From Tyto alba (lineage: Eukaryota > Chordata > Aves > Strigiformes > Tytonidae): DNA of 64,000 nucleotides. The translations under genes were made by a program, and so were the position numbers. Location of the stretch: NCBI RefSeq assembly GCF_018691265.1, contig NW_024881323.1, positions 1 through 64,000 on the forward strand, written 5' to 3'. A model generated the notes under the pieces. It was not told the origin of the DNA. It did no database searches and saw nothing but the letters and a program-made list of their open reading frames with translations. Below, piece after piece: positions 24,030-35,005 of the stretch (position 1 is the stretch's first letter; each line of letters opens with the position of its first letter).

Positions 24030-27000
24030 GTGAGCGGGGGCGCGAGCGCGGACCGTCGGGCTCCGTCAGCGGCGGGTCCGGCGGAGCCCGCCCTCGCCGT
24101 GAGGGAAAGGCGGGTAGAACCCCCCCCACCACCACCACCCGGGGGGGGACGGTTTAGCGGGGAGTGGGGTGAGGTTTTGCCTCTGAAAAGAGGTGGGAGC
24201 CCCCTCCTTTCCGCCCCCCCCCCGCGCGCTCTCGGAGGGGTGACGCCATCAGCGGGTGCGTGACGTCACGCCCAGCCCGCTCCGCGTCACCCCGCGGTCG
24301 CCCCTGCGAGGGGAGGTGAGGTAAGGCCCGGGGTTTGGGGAAAGGGCGCGGGGGGGTCCGCCCGGAGCCGTACCGGCCTCAGCCCTCACGCTGCGCCGGG
24401 GCCACCCGCCTCCTGCTCATTTTATTTTTCTCCTCCAGAGCGGTTTCTTTCCACACAGACTCCTCGGTGTCATCTTATTCGAGCGGTGCTGGTAGCTTGT
24501 TGCCAGCTGGTTCTCCATACTTGGAGGTGGTTGTGAAGTAGCAGGTCTGTGGCTTTAGCGTAACGGAAAATCTTTTTTTGGCATGCGGCGTTAAATATTA
24601 AAACCACACTGTGAAATGAGGATTAAACGCACTAGGATGAGGTGATCGCTTGCCTTTACAGCTTTTTATGCGTGCTACATCATTTCTTGCACGAATTGGT
24701 GTCATTCTGGGTTGACTATATTTGGCTTTAGGTATGTTAGAGGTCTCCACACGGAAACGCTTCTGGGACTTGTACAGAAACTCATATAATGAAGTCGACT
24801 ACCTTCAAGTGCCTTTATAATAATCACAGGGGAGGGTGGAAGATGGGGGGAGAGACCCCAGCCCAGAGAAGCTCACCAGGCTTATTTCACAGATATCGTG
24901 GGGATTTTTTACCACATATTTTTTCCCGTTCACGCCATCAAATCGGTAAGGTACTTCTTTATGTCCTTTTTGGCTATTTTGCTTTCAAATGTTAGCCAGA
25001 ATCTATGAACTAAGGAGTTTGGGGCTGGAAATCAGTGAAACATTAACTTCAAGAACTCTCTAGTGCTCCTTCTGCAAATCAGTGTGCCAGTTTCCATGAT
25101 CTTTCCTAGGGAGGGTTTTTGCTGGCATTTTGATGAGCAATGGCACTGCATTGAGTCATCGGCTTTAATGAAACAAAGCCATGTGGGGGTTTCATCAGGG
25201 ACCCACCAAAGGATCCGTCCCAGTCTTGGAGATGTAAGCAAAAGCCACGTGAATTTGTCCTGCATTTCTCATCCTTTTTTTGGTGATCTTCATCAGCTCT
25301 TAGCACTTCAGCAAAACCAAATAAACTGATCGTAACTGCCTAGGCAGATTTGGTTTGGGGAGGGGAAACCAACCCAGACCTCTGCTTTGCTTCATGGGTC
25401 TGTGATCTGATTTTTCTGCACGGGCAGGGGAAGGGTTTCCATCTCAGTGTGCGCTCTGCCTTTGTGTCTGCTGCGAAACCCCACGGTTGTACCGTCTGCT
25501 GTGTCCCCACCAGCCTGGTGGGTGGTTGCCCTGCCACCCGCCTGTGTCAGCAGTGCTGGGGCGATGGCTTCACCCCTCCTGCGCGCATGTAGAGAGGAAG
25601 GCAGAGGTGTTGGCCAGCTGTTCCCAGCTGGCAGGTGGCCCCGAGGGGGCTCTTGCCACCTGGCATGGGCTGGCGTGGCCAGCACCGGTGTAGCGTGGGG
25701 CGTGCTGCCTCCCCATGGGCTTCCTATCTGAGCTCTGGCAGAGCTGCTGCCTCAATATATTTTTTTCAGGCTCTGTGATGGATTGGATACTTGTTTCTCC
25801 AGGCAGGTTAATATGACAGGTGTCTAATACCATTTGCTTCATCTGACATTGTTATGATAGCCTAATGCTTCCTTTTTTGTGCATGTCAGCTTTCATCATT
25901 AACCAAGCACTTGCTTAATGGTCATTAATCTATCTGTAAATCAGTTTGGAAAGACAGAAGCTTTAGAATGAGAGGGGCCAAGGCAGTGAGTACAACCTGA
26001 CTTTATATTCCTGCAGCCCTGACATAGTGCTCAAGAGGTGGCCCAAAGTTGGCATCTCTAATATCAAAAGATGCTCTGAAATGTGTCTGTTCTGTGCTTT
26101 ATCAGCTGGGTGTAACTCACAGGAGATCTGTCGTGGCAGCATCACTAAAAGAATAAAATCAGATGTTTGCCCTTGTGCGTGTCATCATTTCTCATGGGCT
26201 GGAGGACCAGAGGAGCCTTGTCAAGAAGAGGCAATGAAGTGGGTCATCCCCTCTGCTTACATGTAGGTGGTGACTGTGAGCAGCTCTTGCCGTAAGAGCA
26301 GCATCTCCACCCCCCCACCCCCCCCCCCCGCCGTGGGGTTGGGAAAGTGTCCTTTTAGTGGATAACACATTTTTTTTAGTAGAAGGGACTTTGCTGCCAG
26401 CCTCTGTCCCCATGTGTACATCTGTCCTTACCCTCTGTGCTCAGATGGAGGATGCAGGCAGGTTAGGCTGCAGCGGCGTCAGCTCTGTGCGGTGTGGTAG
26501 TTACTTGCATATTAGGTTAGTAAATAAAGTAACCTAAAGCCTGGCTCAGTCAGCATTGAACGCAAAAGATGGGGGAGAGGGTTGGCTCTGTATAGCACCA
26601 TCTCCTCCGCACACCACCTGGCGTTCTGGGGAAGTGATGGGGTAGGGCTGTAGTGCTATTTTAGGGGAATCCCTTCTGTGCTATCCTCATGTGGGTTCCC
26701 TTCTCTGCTCGCAGTTGTATACGCAGAGAAGAGGCGGGGGCTGGAGGAGCACATTCCTACACGTGTTTGGGGGAGCAAAAATAAAGGACAGTAGAAATAC
26801 CAAGAGAGTTATTATTGTACTGTGTTCAGTTATTACACACAGAGTCAGTGCTCCAGGAGATGTCAGCTTCCCCTGCGCACTCAGAAAAGAAGCAAGGTTT
26901 TGCTGCTTTCAGTAGTGCAAGGTGACATGCTCCTGTCTGCTCTGCAGGAAACTTCCTTGGGGCAGTGTTAGTTTTCCTGACACTATAAGGCAAACCGACC

Positions 27001-30000
27001 CCTTTCATCTCCATCATCTGCTTTGTGTTCATCTGCTACAGAAGGTCTCTCACTGTCCCAACCAAGCAGTATTGCAGAGAGGGTGATAGGTGTATTTAAG
27101 ATTATCCCGACTTGTGTAAGAACTTCAGAGCTGTACATCTGTGTACTGTGATTTCGTACCATGCGGTAAGTCTTGCTTCTGTGTACTTGGGTGTGGCGGG
27201 CAGCCTTGCTTAACTTCACTTCTGCAAATCTCAAGGTGGATGAGAATTGCCATGGTTTATTAATAACGCGCAGCAGCCAAGCTCATTAACCAGCTGGAGA
27301 CATACTGCAGCAGTGATGGTGAAGTAAAGCAGCATGGAGGTTTCATTTACAACAGCTTATTTCCCAAAGCGAATCACAGAATGGTTTGGGTTGGAAGGGA
27401 CCTTAAAGCTCATCCAGTTCCAGCCCCCCTGCCCCGGGCAGGGCCCCCTTCCCCCAGCCCAGGGTGCTCCCAGCCCCGTCCAACCTGGCCTTGAACCCTT
27501 CCAGGGAGGGGGCACCCACAGCTGCTCTGGGCACCCTGGGCCAGCGCCTCACCTCCGGCACAGGGGAGAATTTCTGCCTTAGATCTCATCTAAATTTACC
27601 ATCTTTCAGTTTAAAGCCATTATCCCTCGTCCCATCCCCACCCCCTGATCCAGAGTCCCCCCCCACCTCTCCTGTCCCCCTTTTAAGCCCTGGGAGGCCA
27701 CTCTCAGGTCCACCCGGAGCCTTCTCTTCTCCAGGCTGAACCCCCCCAACTCTCTCAGCCCGGCCTCCCAGGGGAGCTGCTCCAGCCCCCCCAGCATCTT
27801 CGTGGCCTCCTCCAACCCCACTCGAGCAGGTCCGTGTCCTTCCGATGTTGGGGGCCACAGAGCTGGACACAGGACTCGTTTACCTTGGACCAGGTACAGC
27901 AGAACTGGTGCAAGGAGGTGTTAATTACCCAACGTGTCCTCAGGACACAGAGAGAGACAGGTTGTGCCGCTTTGTTCCGGAGTAGTGTTTTCCACTGGGA
28001 TTTGCTTTTTTTTTTTTGCTTATTTCTTGGGGTGATAATGGACCACTCGGTGAATGGAAGTTTTCCTGTCCCTTCTGGTTTTGTCTTTCCCTCCAGGAGC
28101 TGCCTCCTATCCAGGCAAGACAGGATTTCTCCAGTAGGGTTGAGACAGTAGTTGCTTAAAAGCCATGAAGAATGGTCTTCTACTGGGGAGTTGGGGGAGG
28201 GGGGAGCCCAGAGCCCCTTTCAGAAGCCAAAAGGTTCTTTGGGTGCAAACAAGCTCTGCTTGTTTCTTGTCTTCTCTCACCACCAAACAGGTACAACTGC
28301 ATGAAGACCTGACTTGCAGTAAAGCTCCGATCTTGGAATTTAAGCGTTGCTTCCTACTTTTTGGTGTATATTCTTCTTGTGCGAGAAATGTTAACATGCC
28401 TCTTCTCTCACGCTAGGCTGCAACTTTACCTTGCTTTTCCAACCTGAATAAGAAAAGATGTAATGCAAAACGTGTCCGCTTTACTGCCAACCCAAAACTC
28501 GAGTAATCTCACCAGACCAATTTGATTGAGGACTCCTGTCAGTGATGCTCGTTGCTAGGATTAATAAGTCTGTAATAACTTGTTTTTCTTCCAGGTGTCA
28601 GCGCACTTCCATCAGAAAAAGACCATCTTGAAGAAATGGTGAGTAGCTGTATGTCAAAGCAAATTTCAGAAAATATCAGTCTCATGCTTTCCATATTTTG
28701 TCTTTAAACTGTCAGGGTAACACTTTGTTTTTCTTAAGGGTAAACTCTTAAGAGATCATCGGTGATGTGGAACTCGAGAGTCCCTTTAGCTGTCAGAAGA
28801 TACCTGCGTGCATTTTGGTGCATTTGATGAAAATCAAAACTGGCTTCTTGTGTGGTACTTTTGAAACTCTACATTGTACAGCTGCCCGAAAAATTATCTG
28901 AAATATTATTTGATAGTGCATGTTATTGGACTGTAAAAAGTGAGATGACCACTTTGAAGAAAGATTAAATATCTACAATCTATTGTAATGGACTTTCTAG
29001 TGCAGTCCTCCCATCTCCTGCTTTGGAAAGAGATTCTTTACCTTGTTTGATTAAATAAATGCCATTAGCTGCTCTCAGCACCTGTAACCTGACAGCAGGT
29101 CCTCTCCACTGGTTGAGAGTGTGATCATTTCGATTAGTAAACACCTAGTAGTAACTAAAAAACAGTCAATAGACAAGCAGCTATACTTTGTTGTTTTATT
29201 GTCTCCTCCCATCCGGCCTCCCAGATTGTACTCCTGATGATCTGAGTGCTTGCTCACAACCAACAACTTCAACTCTTGACCATCATTCTGCATGAATTTG
29301 TACAGAAGAGCTACTTTGGTAGCACTTAGGATTAGAGGAGGTTGCGTGACTTTCCCAAATCAATCCATTTCCTCTGCTTCCAGAAGACGATCCAGTTGAA
29401 TGTGAAGTGCTAAAAGAGGCAGAGCCTACAGCACACACGCATGAAAAAATGTGGAGCATGTTGTTTAGCAGAGGATATAAAGGCAGGTTTGGTTTATTGG
29501 CAAACCAGGCAATACTTCTGGTAACACCTTTGTAGCATCCTCATTTAGACAGATCCTACAGGATGATCCTCATCTTTTGAACGTGTGTTGTGCTGGTTGT
29601 TTTTTCTGTAGGGTGCTGTTACCACACGTTTGACTCTCCTTTGTACTGAATAGGGCATTTAATATTTTAAAATGTACAAAAGGAGACTGTTACCTATGCA
29701 AACAAAGGGGAGATAAAAAGAGCTAATGACTGTCCTCTTCTTACAGGTATGGGAGCGAGGACCAAAGCACTTGTTGCCCAAATGCACAGAAAGTTGTGGT
29801 GGAACTGGGGATTACTCAAAACTTGTAAATATTAGCCTGAATATTGATTCTAAACTAGCTTTCTTCACTAACTGGATCAGAAGTAGGATTTCCATTTTTG
29901 CCATGAGCATTTTTTTCTCCTATTTTTTTTCTTCTAGGTAACACGGTGCATAGTGGAAGTTCTGTCCAATGCACTATCTAAGCCGAATGCACCACCAATT

Positions 30001-33000
30001 AATCCCGAATGCAAAGAAATCCTGAAGAAGAGTAAGTACAGCATTATCTGAACTTGTGAAAGGGTTTTGGTAGATGGGTTCTCATTTGCATTCCAGCTGG
30101 TGAACTGTTTTTTCAGTCCGTGCGAAACCGGTGCCTCCGAATTTCAGAATTCTGACTTCCTTCTGTTTCATCTGTCTTGCTCGAAGAGCAAACAGCCTGC
30201 CCTGGTAACTGTCAGGGATTCTCGGCTGACATACGTGGCTCTTCCACTTAACCCACCCAGCGAGCCTGCGAGAAGTAGACAAAGTCTTTAGGTAGCCTGA
30301 GAGGTCAGGAAATGCGAGCAGGTTTGGCCCACATGCTGAATGCGCCCCGGAGGGCAGGAACTGGCTTCGGATAACTGCCGCTGAAATCGGCAAGGCTCCC
30401 GTGCTTGGTGGCAGCTGAATCCCTGCCCAGCTCAGGAGAGGGAAGCCAGCCCAGAAGTGATTTGAGTTTGCGGTCCCGATTCCAGAGGTCTGGCTACGCG
30501 TGCTGAACGCTCCCCTTGGAGCTGAGCTCATTCCCACAGCGCGGTGCTCAGCTGCCTCGACGTCGGGGCGCACGCCTGCTGGCTGGCTTGATGACTGGCT
30601 GTAGGGAAGCGTGGTTCGGCTTGACGCTGTGCCAAACTGCAGAACGCCCATCTTTCTTCCGCCCCGGGATGTTTATTTGATTACAGAACAATAAAAAGGC
30701 TCTTGAACTTACCTGCCAGCAAGAGGCAATGAAACCCGTCTGTCTCCTGCTTGTTTATGGAGGGAATAACGCATGGCCCTGGTACGGTCATCAGATGGGG
30801 GTGGGTTTGGGTCTTTGGGAATACATGTATTTGTACCTAACTCAGCCCCGAATTTATAGGAGATGCCGAATGCCATCACTCTTCATGCTTTGTTCGTGAC
30901 ACACGAGTTTTTTTTTCTGAAACTAACAATATTTGCCACGTTTTGAAAAATGAAAGAACACTGGAAGGGGACGTTAAGGACCGTATTTTTGCCATTAGAC
31001 AGATCTCCTCCAAGAATATCAGACAATAAGAAGCTTTTCAGAAATAATGAGCTATTTTTAAATCTGTGCAGCTATTGTCTGAAAACTTTTATGATTTGTG
31101 ATCTATTTCTGGTGTTACTCAGACAAAAGTGAAGCAGAAATATCTTCACAGAAATATACTGTTACTGATGTGGTCAGTCAGACTTGCATTTAACATTTTG
31201 GAAATAGCAGAAGGAGCATGATTTGATTAAACATAACTATTGTAAAGTAACAGATTTCTTTCTCTTTTTTTTTCAGTCAGTTTAGAGCATTCAAAATTCA
31301 GTAAGAGCCCTAGATATTTTCAAATAGCTTGAAATAAATGGTTTTCTTCTTTTATGAATAAGCATATATGATGGGTAAAGCCGACATTGAAAGAACCGAA
31401 CACAACTCCAGATCCCATTGATTTTTAATGGGAATGAGAGTTAATTTAATTGAATGCTAACAATGTGGTCACAAAGAAGAAAGACAAAGAGGAAAAATTA
31501 TTCCGGAAGTTTCAGTGTAACTTTTAAAATGCCTAATTAAATTAAAATTAGTTAGTGCTTTTCCAGGCAAGCTTAAAAAATATTAGAAAATGACTGATTT
31601 TAAAATTAATCCTGTCCAGATCTTCTTGCTACTCTGGGGAAGCCGGGTGTCTATTTAAACTGAAATAACACTTCAGTGGAGAGTTGGATTATTTCATTAT
31701 GCTGCTTTTGTTATTGTAGGTGGTAGAAATGACAGACAGAGAAGTGAAAGCAAACAACTTGAAGTGAGGCATTTGAAAGAGCCAGCAGAGATCGAAAAAC
31801 ATCATACTGGGAGTGCGGAGAAAGAACAGAGTCAGGCAGAAGAGAAATCTAAAAAGTACATGAGAGGAAGTGATGAGGAGAAACTTACTCAGGGGGAAGG
31901 AAGAAGCAAGGAAGAGGAGGATGGACACCACACAGCTATTCAAGAAGAGAGACTTCATACAGAAGAAAAGAAACAGTATCAGGAAATTGGAAGAGAGGAG
32001 AAGAGCTACCACAGTGAAGAAGAAAGCAAAGAGAGCAAGCGTCACGATGAAGAGGTGGAGCATGCTGCTCTCAACAAGAAGTCCCACTCTGGGGGCACGA
32101 GCACAGAGGAATCCCCTGATGGGAATGATCAGCACCCCACGGGCCACTGGCACTCAGAGGAGGGAATACAGAGCCCTTACAAAAGGATTCGTGAGGGTGA
32201 AGAGGGAGAGGCAGAGGAAGAAAGACGTGAAAAATACCACCGCGAGTCTAAGGAACGTGACTTCTCCCACCAGCGAGAGCGTGAAGAATCTGAGGAGGGT
32301 GAAGAAACAGAAGAGGAAGAGCAACCCTACAAACCCAAACGTTCTCATGGGAAGCACAGGATGGGTGACTCCTCCGAAGAGAAGAGGGGCCGTGGTGGTG
32401 AGGAAGAGGAGCTGACTGAGGAGTCAAACAGGGAGGAGGCCCATCTCTGGGACGAAAGGAGCCACCGTCAGAAACATCTCGAAGGGTCTGAGCAGCAGCG
32501 TGAGAGGAGCGGTTACGATGAGGGGCATGGGTCTGAAGAGGCGGAGGACAAGAGGCACACAGACCAGGGAAGCGAGGAGTACAGGGGCAGGTGGCAGCAG
32601 AGCGAGGAGGGCAGTGAAGAAGAAAACAGGAGGCATCGCCACAGCGAGGAAAGTAACGAGAAATGGCGTGATGAGAGGAGACGCCATTCTGAGGGAAGGA
32701 CGTATCTTGGAGGTGGAAGTGAGGAAGAGCTGGACAGGTATCCCAGCGGTGGCAGCAAGGAGAAGCAGCATCGTGCTGGAGGGAGATACCACTCGTGGGA
32801 CAGTGACAATGAAGGGTCACAGAAAGCGCACGCTCGAGAGCGCAAAGGGCAGGCCAGAAGGCACGACAGCACTGAGGACAGTGCAGAGCAGCAGCGCTAC
32901 CCTGGCAACAGCGAGGAGGAGGAGGAGGAGGAGGCGGAAACGAAGCCTCAGAGCAGTGATCAGATGGAAGATGAAAATATGGAGGAGGGAAGATATGCAG

Positions 33001-34677
33001 AGAGGGAAGAGTACGGAAGCCATCTTGCTGCAGAGAATGAGAAGAGAACCACGGCATCCTACAGCCCTTTCTACCCACTGCTGTGGTGGAAAAGCCGGCA
33101 CGTTGAGAAGAGGGAGAGCACAGGAGGGCAGGTTCCGGAGGGCAAGGAGGAAGGCAGGCCTACCCTGAATGAGAAGAGCCTTTTCCCTGAATATGATGAC
33201 TACGACTGGTGGGAGAAAAAGCAAATCCTAAGTGTTCTGAACCGTGGACACACCGAGAAGAGGAATGTTGGCAAAATGAACAGATACGATATGAAGAGGC
33301 AATACAACAAGATGGATCAGCTCGCACAACTCCTGAATTACAGGAAGAAATCGGCCGAATTCCCAGAGTTGTACAATTCTGGAGAAGACATGAAAAAACG
33401 TCACATAATCAGGAATGACAGAAGGAGCCTGAGCCAGAGGCCACTGACAGAAGAGGAGGTATGTGTACAGGTGTTTCTCTGAAAAGCTGGGGGAAGCTGA
33501 CTTTACACCTACATTTCTAAATCCAGTCCCAGGGCAGCCGGTAAACTCTGCGTGGAAAAACACAAGATTCACACAGAGAGCCAGATCTTTAGCATTTTTA
33601 AAAATCTGCTTCCTTTGAATGAATTCAGTGGTACCTTGTAAAGTAAAGACAACGTGCGTCCTCGTTAGCTTCTGTCTGCTGCAGGATGGGAAGAGAAAGG
33701 AGATTTTCTTCCTCTTTGGGCCCTACCTCTCCCTCTAGGGTCTTACAGACTAATAACACAAAGACGTGCCTCGCAGCAGGAGTGGAGAGGCAATTAGCAA
33801 GCACCACTTGGTCGGTCAGGTTGTTTCAAACGTACGGTTGAAAATTAAGTTGGACATTTGAGTGAAATTCAGCTGGCCGTTACCAGCCGTAACTGTAGAG
33901 TAGAACCTGGCTTGCATTTGTAAGCCTGATTCGTGCTTGTAGTTTCCACCTACGTGAATCCTTTTCTTGGTGGACATCCTGTTCTGCTTCCGTGTCCGGG
34001 AAAACGGAGTCTGGACGAGGCAGCTGGTTGCTCCTTACGTATGTCACTGTAGCTGTTGCACCGAGCTGGGCTGGGAGCAGCGGAGGCTTAATGCTAATTT
34101 ATAGAGAGGTTAAACGCCGTTAGGAAGTCATCATAATAAACAAGAATTGGCTGCATAACTTTTTTTCCCCCCTCCTCCAGCATCTGCTAAGGTGGAGGTG
34201 GTGTTCTCGCTGCACACTGCTCGCTGTGTGTTGTGAGCCAGGACCGCTGTGATCGTAGGGTTGTAGCCTCTCAGGGTCTCCTTCACCTTGGGCAGAAGTG
34301 ACTGCGCGCGGCAGCGGGAGGTCACTGCTACCTAACGGTGCTTTGAAGCTAAAAAAGACCAAACTGTAATTAGGGCCCGCTCGCAGCATTTACTTTCCCC
34401 AGCCCTAATTGGGTTGAAAGCAGGAAATTGTACAAATCTCCAAAGTGTGTGCTCCTGCCCCCAGCAATCCGCCCAGGGACCAGTCAGTAGCAGGAGACCT
34501 CTGCCTCAGGAGCGGTCTTTGCCTCTCATTTTCATGGAACAAAACATTTGCCAACCTTATTTGATGTGTAAAATGCTCTTTATGTTTTCGCAGGAAAAAG
34601 AACTGGAAAACCTGGCTGCTATGGATTTGGAGTTGCAGAAAATAGCTGAGAAGTTTAATGACAACAGGAGAGGCTGA
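23981..34677 (+). CDS. CHGB: chromogranin B (secretogranin-1), copy A, complete five-exon gene
   Basis: CHGB is an acidic granin sorted into dense-core secretory granules of neuroendocrine cells, where it aids granule formation and is cut to peptides. Exons: 23981-24029, 28595-28638, 29938-30031, 31720-33458, 34594-34677. All junctions are GT-AG and the joined frame is 669 codons plus TGA, close to human CHGB (677). Features in order: signal peptide about 1-20; the N-terminal disulfide loop Cys35-Cys56 containing [11 protein letters not shown] and APPINPEC; a long Glu/Lys/Arg/Ser-rich middle with many dibasic sites and a 7-Glu run at 461-467; the conserved C-terminal blocks [10 protein letters not shown] (510-519), YDWWEKK (557-563), [14 protein letters not shown] (588-601) and [10 protein letters not shown]; and the C-terminal [18 protein letters not shown], the secretolytin region. 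No lesion is seen. Copy B encodes the same protein. Confidence 0.97.
24261..24268 (+). promoter_or_regulatory. CHGB: perfect palindromic CRE in CHGB intron 1, copy A
   Basis: TGACGTCA, the consensus CREB/ATF site, sits 232 bp after the exon 1 donor within CpG-rich sequence. Being downstream of exon 1, it may be an intronic enhancer or serve an alternative start. Function is inference. Confidence 0.55.
27372..27878 (-). repeat. CR1 LINE 3'-end fragment in CHGB intron 1, copy A
   Basis: The plus strand shows the reverse complement of a young-looking CR1 3' end: 'cacagaatggtttgggttgg' near 27376, 'aagggaccttaaagctcatc', the C-rich 'ggccttgaacccttccaggg' near 27489, and 'ccacagagctggacacagga' near 27853. 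It is 5'-truncated and antisense to CHGB. The same insertion is at the same place in copy B, so it predates the duplication or haplotype split. The C-rich sequence makes several overlapping Pro-rich frames, which are shadows. Confidence 0.93.
28595..28638 (+). CDS. CHGB: CHGB exon 2, copy A
   Basis: A 44-nt exon between a pyrimidine-rich acceptor (ccag at 28591-28594) and the donor GTGAGT. It completes Gly17 and encodes [14 protein letters not shown], holding the signal cleavage region and the first mature residues. The small size matches CHGB exon 2 in other vertebrates. Confidence 0.92.
29938..30031 (+). CDS. CHGB: CHGB exon 3 (disulfide loop), copy A
   Basis: This 94-nt exon encodes [15 protein letters not shown] through PECKEILKK, residues 32-62, and ends one base into a Ser codon before GTAAGT. 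It carries both cysteines (35 and 56) of the granin loop needed for membrane association and sorting in the trans-Golgi. The acceptor follows a long poly-pyrimidine tract. An upstream in-frame stretch from 29726 reads through the acceptor but is intronic. Confidence 0.95.
31720..33458 (+). CDS. CHGB: CHGB exon 4, the large granin exon, copy A
   Basis: A 1,739-nt exon coding residues 63-642. It begins by completing Ser63 (then [14 protein letters not shown]) and ends TEEE before GTATGT in phase 0. The open frame continues a few codons into intron 4 and stops at 33482, which is not used. Content is highly biased: Glu, Ser, Arg, Lys and His, with SEE repeats and paired basic residues for prohormone convertases. 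Conserved aromatic blocks are near residues 510-519 and 557-563. The purine-rich coding strand gives long antisense and shifted open frames, which are artefacts. Confidence 0.97.
34594..34677 (+). CDS. CHGB: CHGB exon 5, C-terminal peptide, copy A
   Basis: Follows the acceptor 'tttcgcag' and encodes [20 protein letters not shown] then FNDNRRG and TGA. This is the most conserved part of the granin and corresponds to the secretolytin end of mammalian CHGB. The tail NDNRRG is slightly longer than the mammalian ending and carries a dibasic RR before the last Gly. Confidence 0.95.
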   Translation, partial: EKELENLAAMDLELQKIAEKFNDNRRG

Positions 34678-35005
34678 AGTTGATCTGCTTTGGCGTTTCA
34701 AAGCTAGGTGTAGCCGTACTCCCAATGCCTGTATTTTGTGGTAAATTCACTGCCACTGGATTGTTGTTTGCCCGAAAAACAGGAAATTCTACTTACTGTC
34801 CACTATAGTGTAGTGATCTAGACAGCTGAAGATGTCTTTAATTTGCTGTTATGCTATTGGGATCTGAATAGCATGAATTTTGGTATTATAACCTTTCACG
34901 CAAGGCAGATATTTTTAATATGCTTGTGAAAATAATTGTGTTTGTGTTCTTCAGAAATACATTTGCCTGAGTTTGAAATAATAAAAACCGTTGATCTTGG
35001 ACCAA
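34678..35005 (+). other. CHGB: CHGB 3' UTR, copy A
   Basis: AT-rich sequence from the stop to about 20 nt past the AATAAA at 34980-34985. The length of about 330 nt is inferred from that signal. Confidence 0.7.
34980..34985 (+). terminator. CHGB: CHGB polyadenylation signal, copy A
   Basis: AATAAA, the first canonical signal after the stop, 303 nt downstream. GT/T-rich sequence follows within 40 nt. The equivalent in copy B is 59818-59823. Confidence 0.75.

Larger units (their letters stand above)
23530..24420 (+). promoter_or_regulatory. CHGB: CHGB CpG-rich promoter region, copy A
   Basis: A G/C- and CpG-rich block covers the promoter, exon 1 and the start of intron 1. Visible elements are a G-run and GC-box-rich stretch at about 23740-23815, a CRE-like TGACGCA at 23818-23824, a TATA-like TTTAAATA at 23874-23881 and a perfect palindromic CRE at 24261-24268 inside intron 1. 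Mammalian CHGB promoters are known to depend on a CRE plus a GC-rich domain for neuroendocrine expression, so this layout fits. The transcription start is inferred to be about 25-30 bp after the TATA-like box, inside the pentamer array. Confidence 0.7.

Noticed and set aside
27334..27870. Pro-rich open frames in CHGB intron 1
   Set aside because: They are translations of the C-rich CR1 3' end, a known source of spurious avian frames.
29726..29941. Open frame running from intron 2 into CHGB exon 3, resembling an extra exon
   Set aside because: It crosses a good acceptor (AG at 29936-29937) and only the part from 29938 is granin-like. The joined frame from exon 2 fits perfectly without it, and the upstream peptide has no family resemblance.
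30082..30651. 189-codon minus-strand frame in CHGB intron 3 (also 54920-55489)
   Set aside because: Identical in both copies only because the whole segment is duplicated. No family resemblance, and it is antisense inside an intron.
32248..33078. 276-codon antisense frame over CHGB exon 4 (and its twin at 57086-57916)
   Set aside because: Complement of the purine-rich GAG/GAA coding strand, giving Pro/Ser/Leu-rich nonsense. No domain is seen and it lies fully inside a real exon.
31870..33168. Long shifted frames on the coding strand of exon 4 (31870-32415 and 32500-33168)
   Set aside because: Arg/Lys-rich frame shadows of the SEE/EEK repeats; no start context or homologue.
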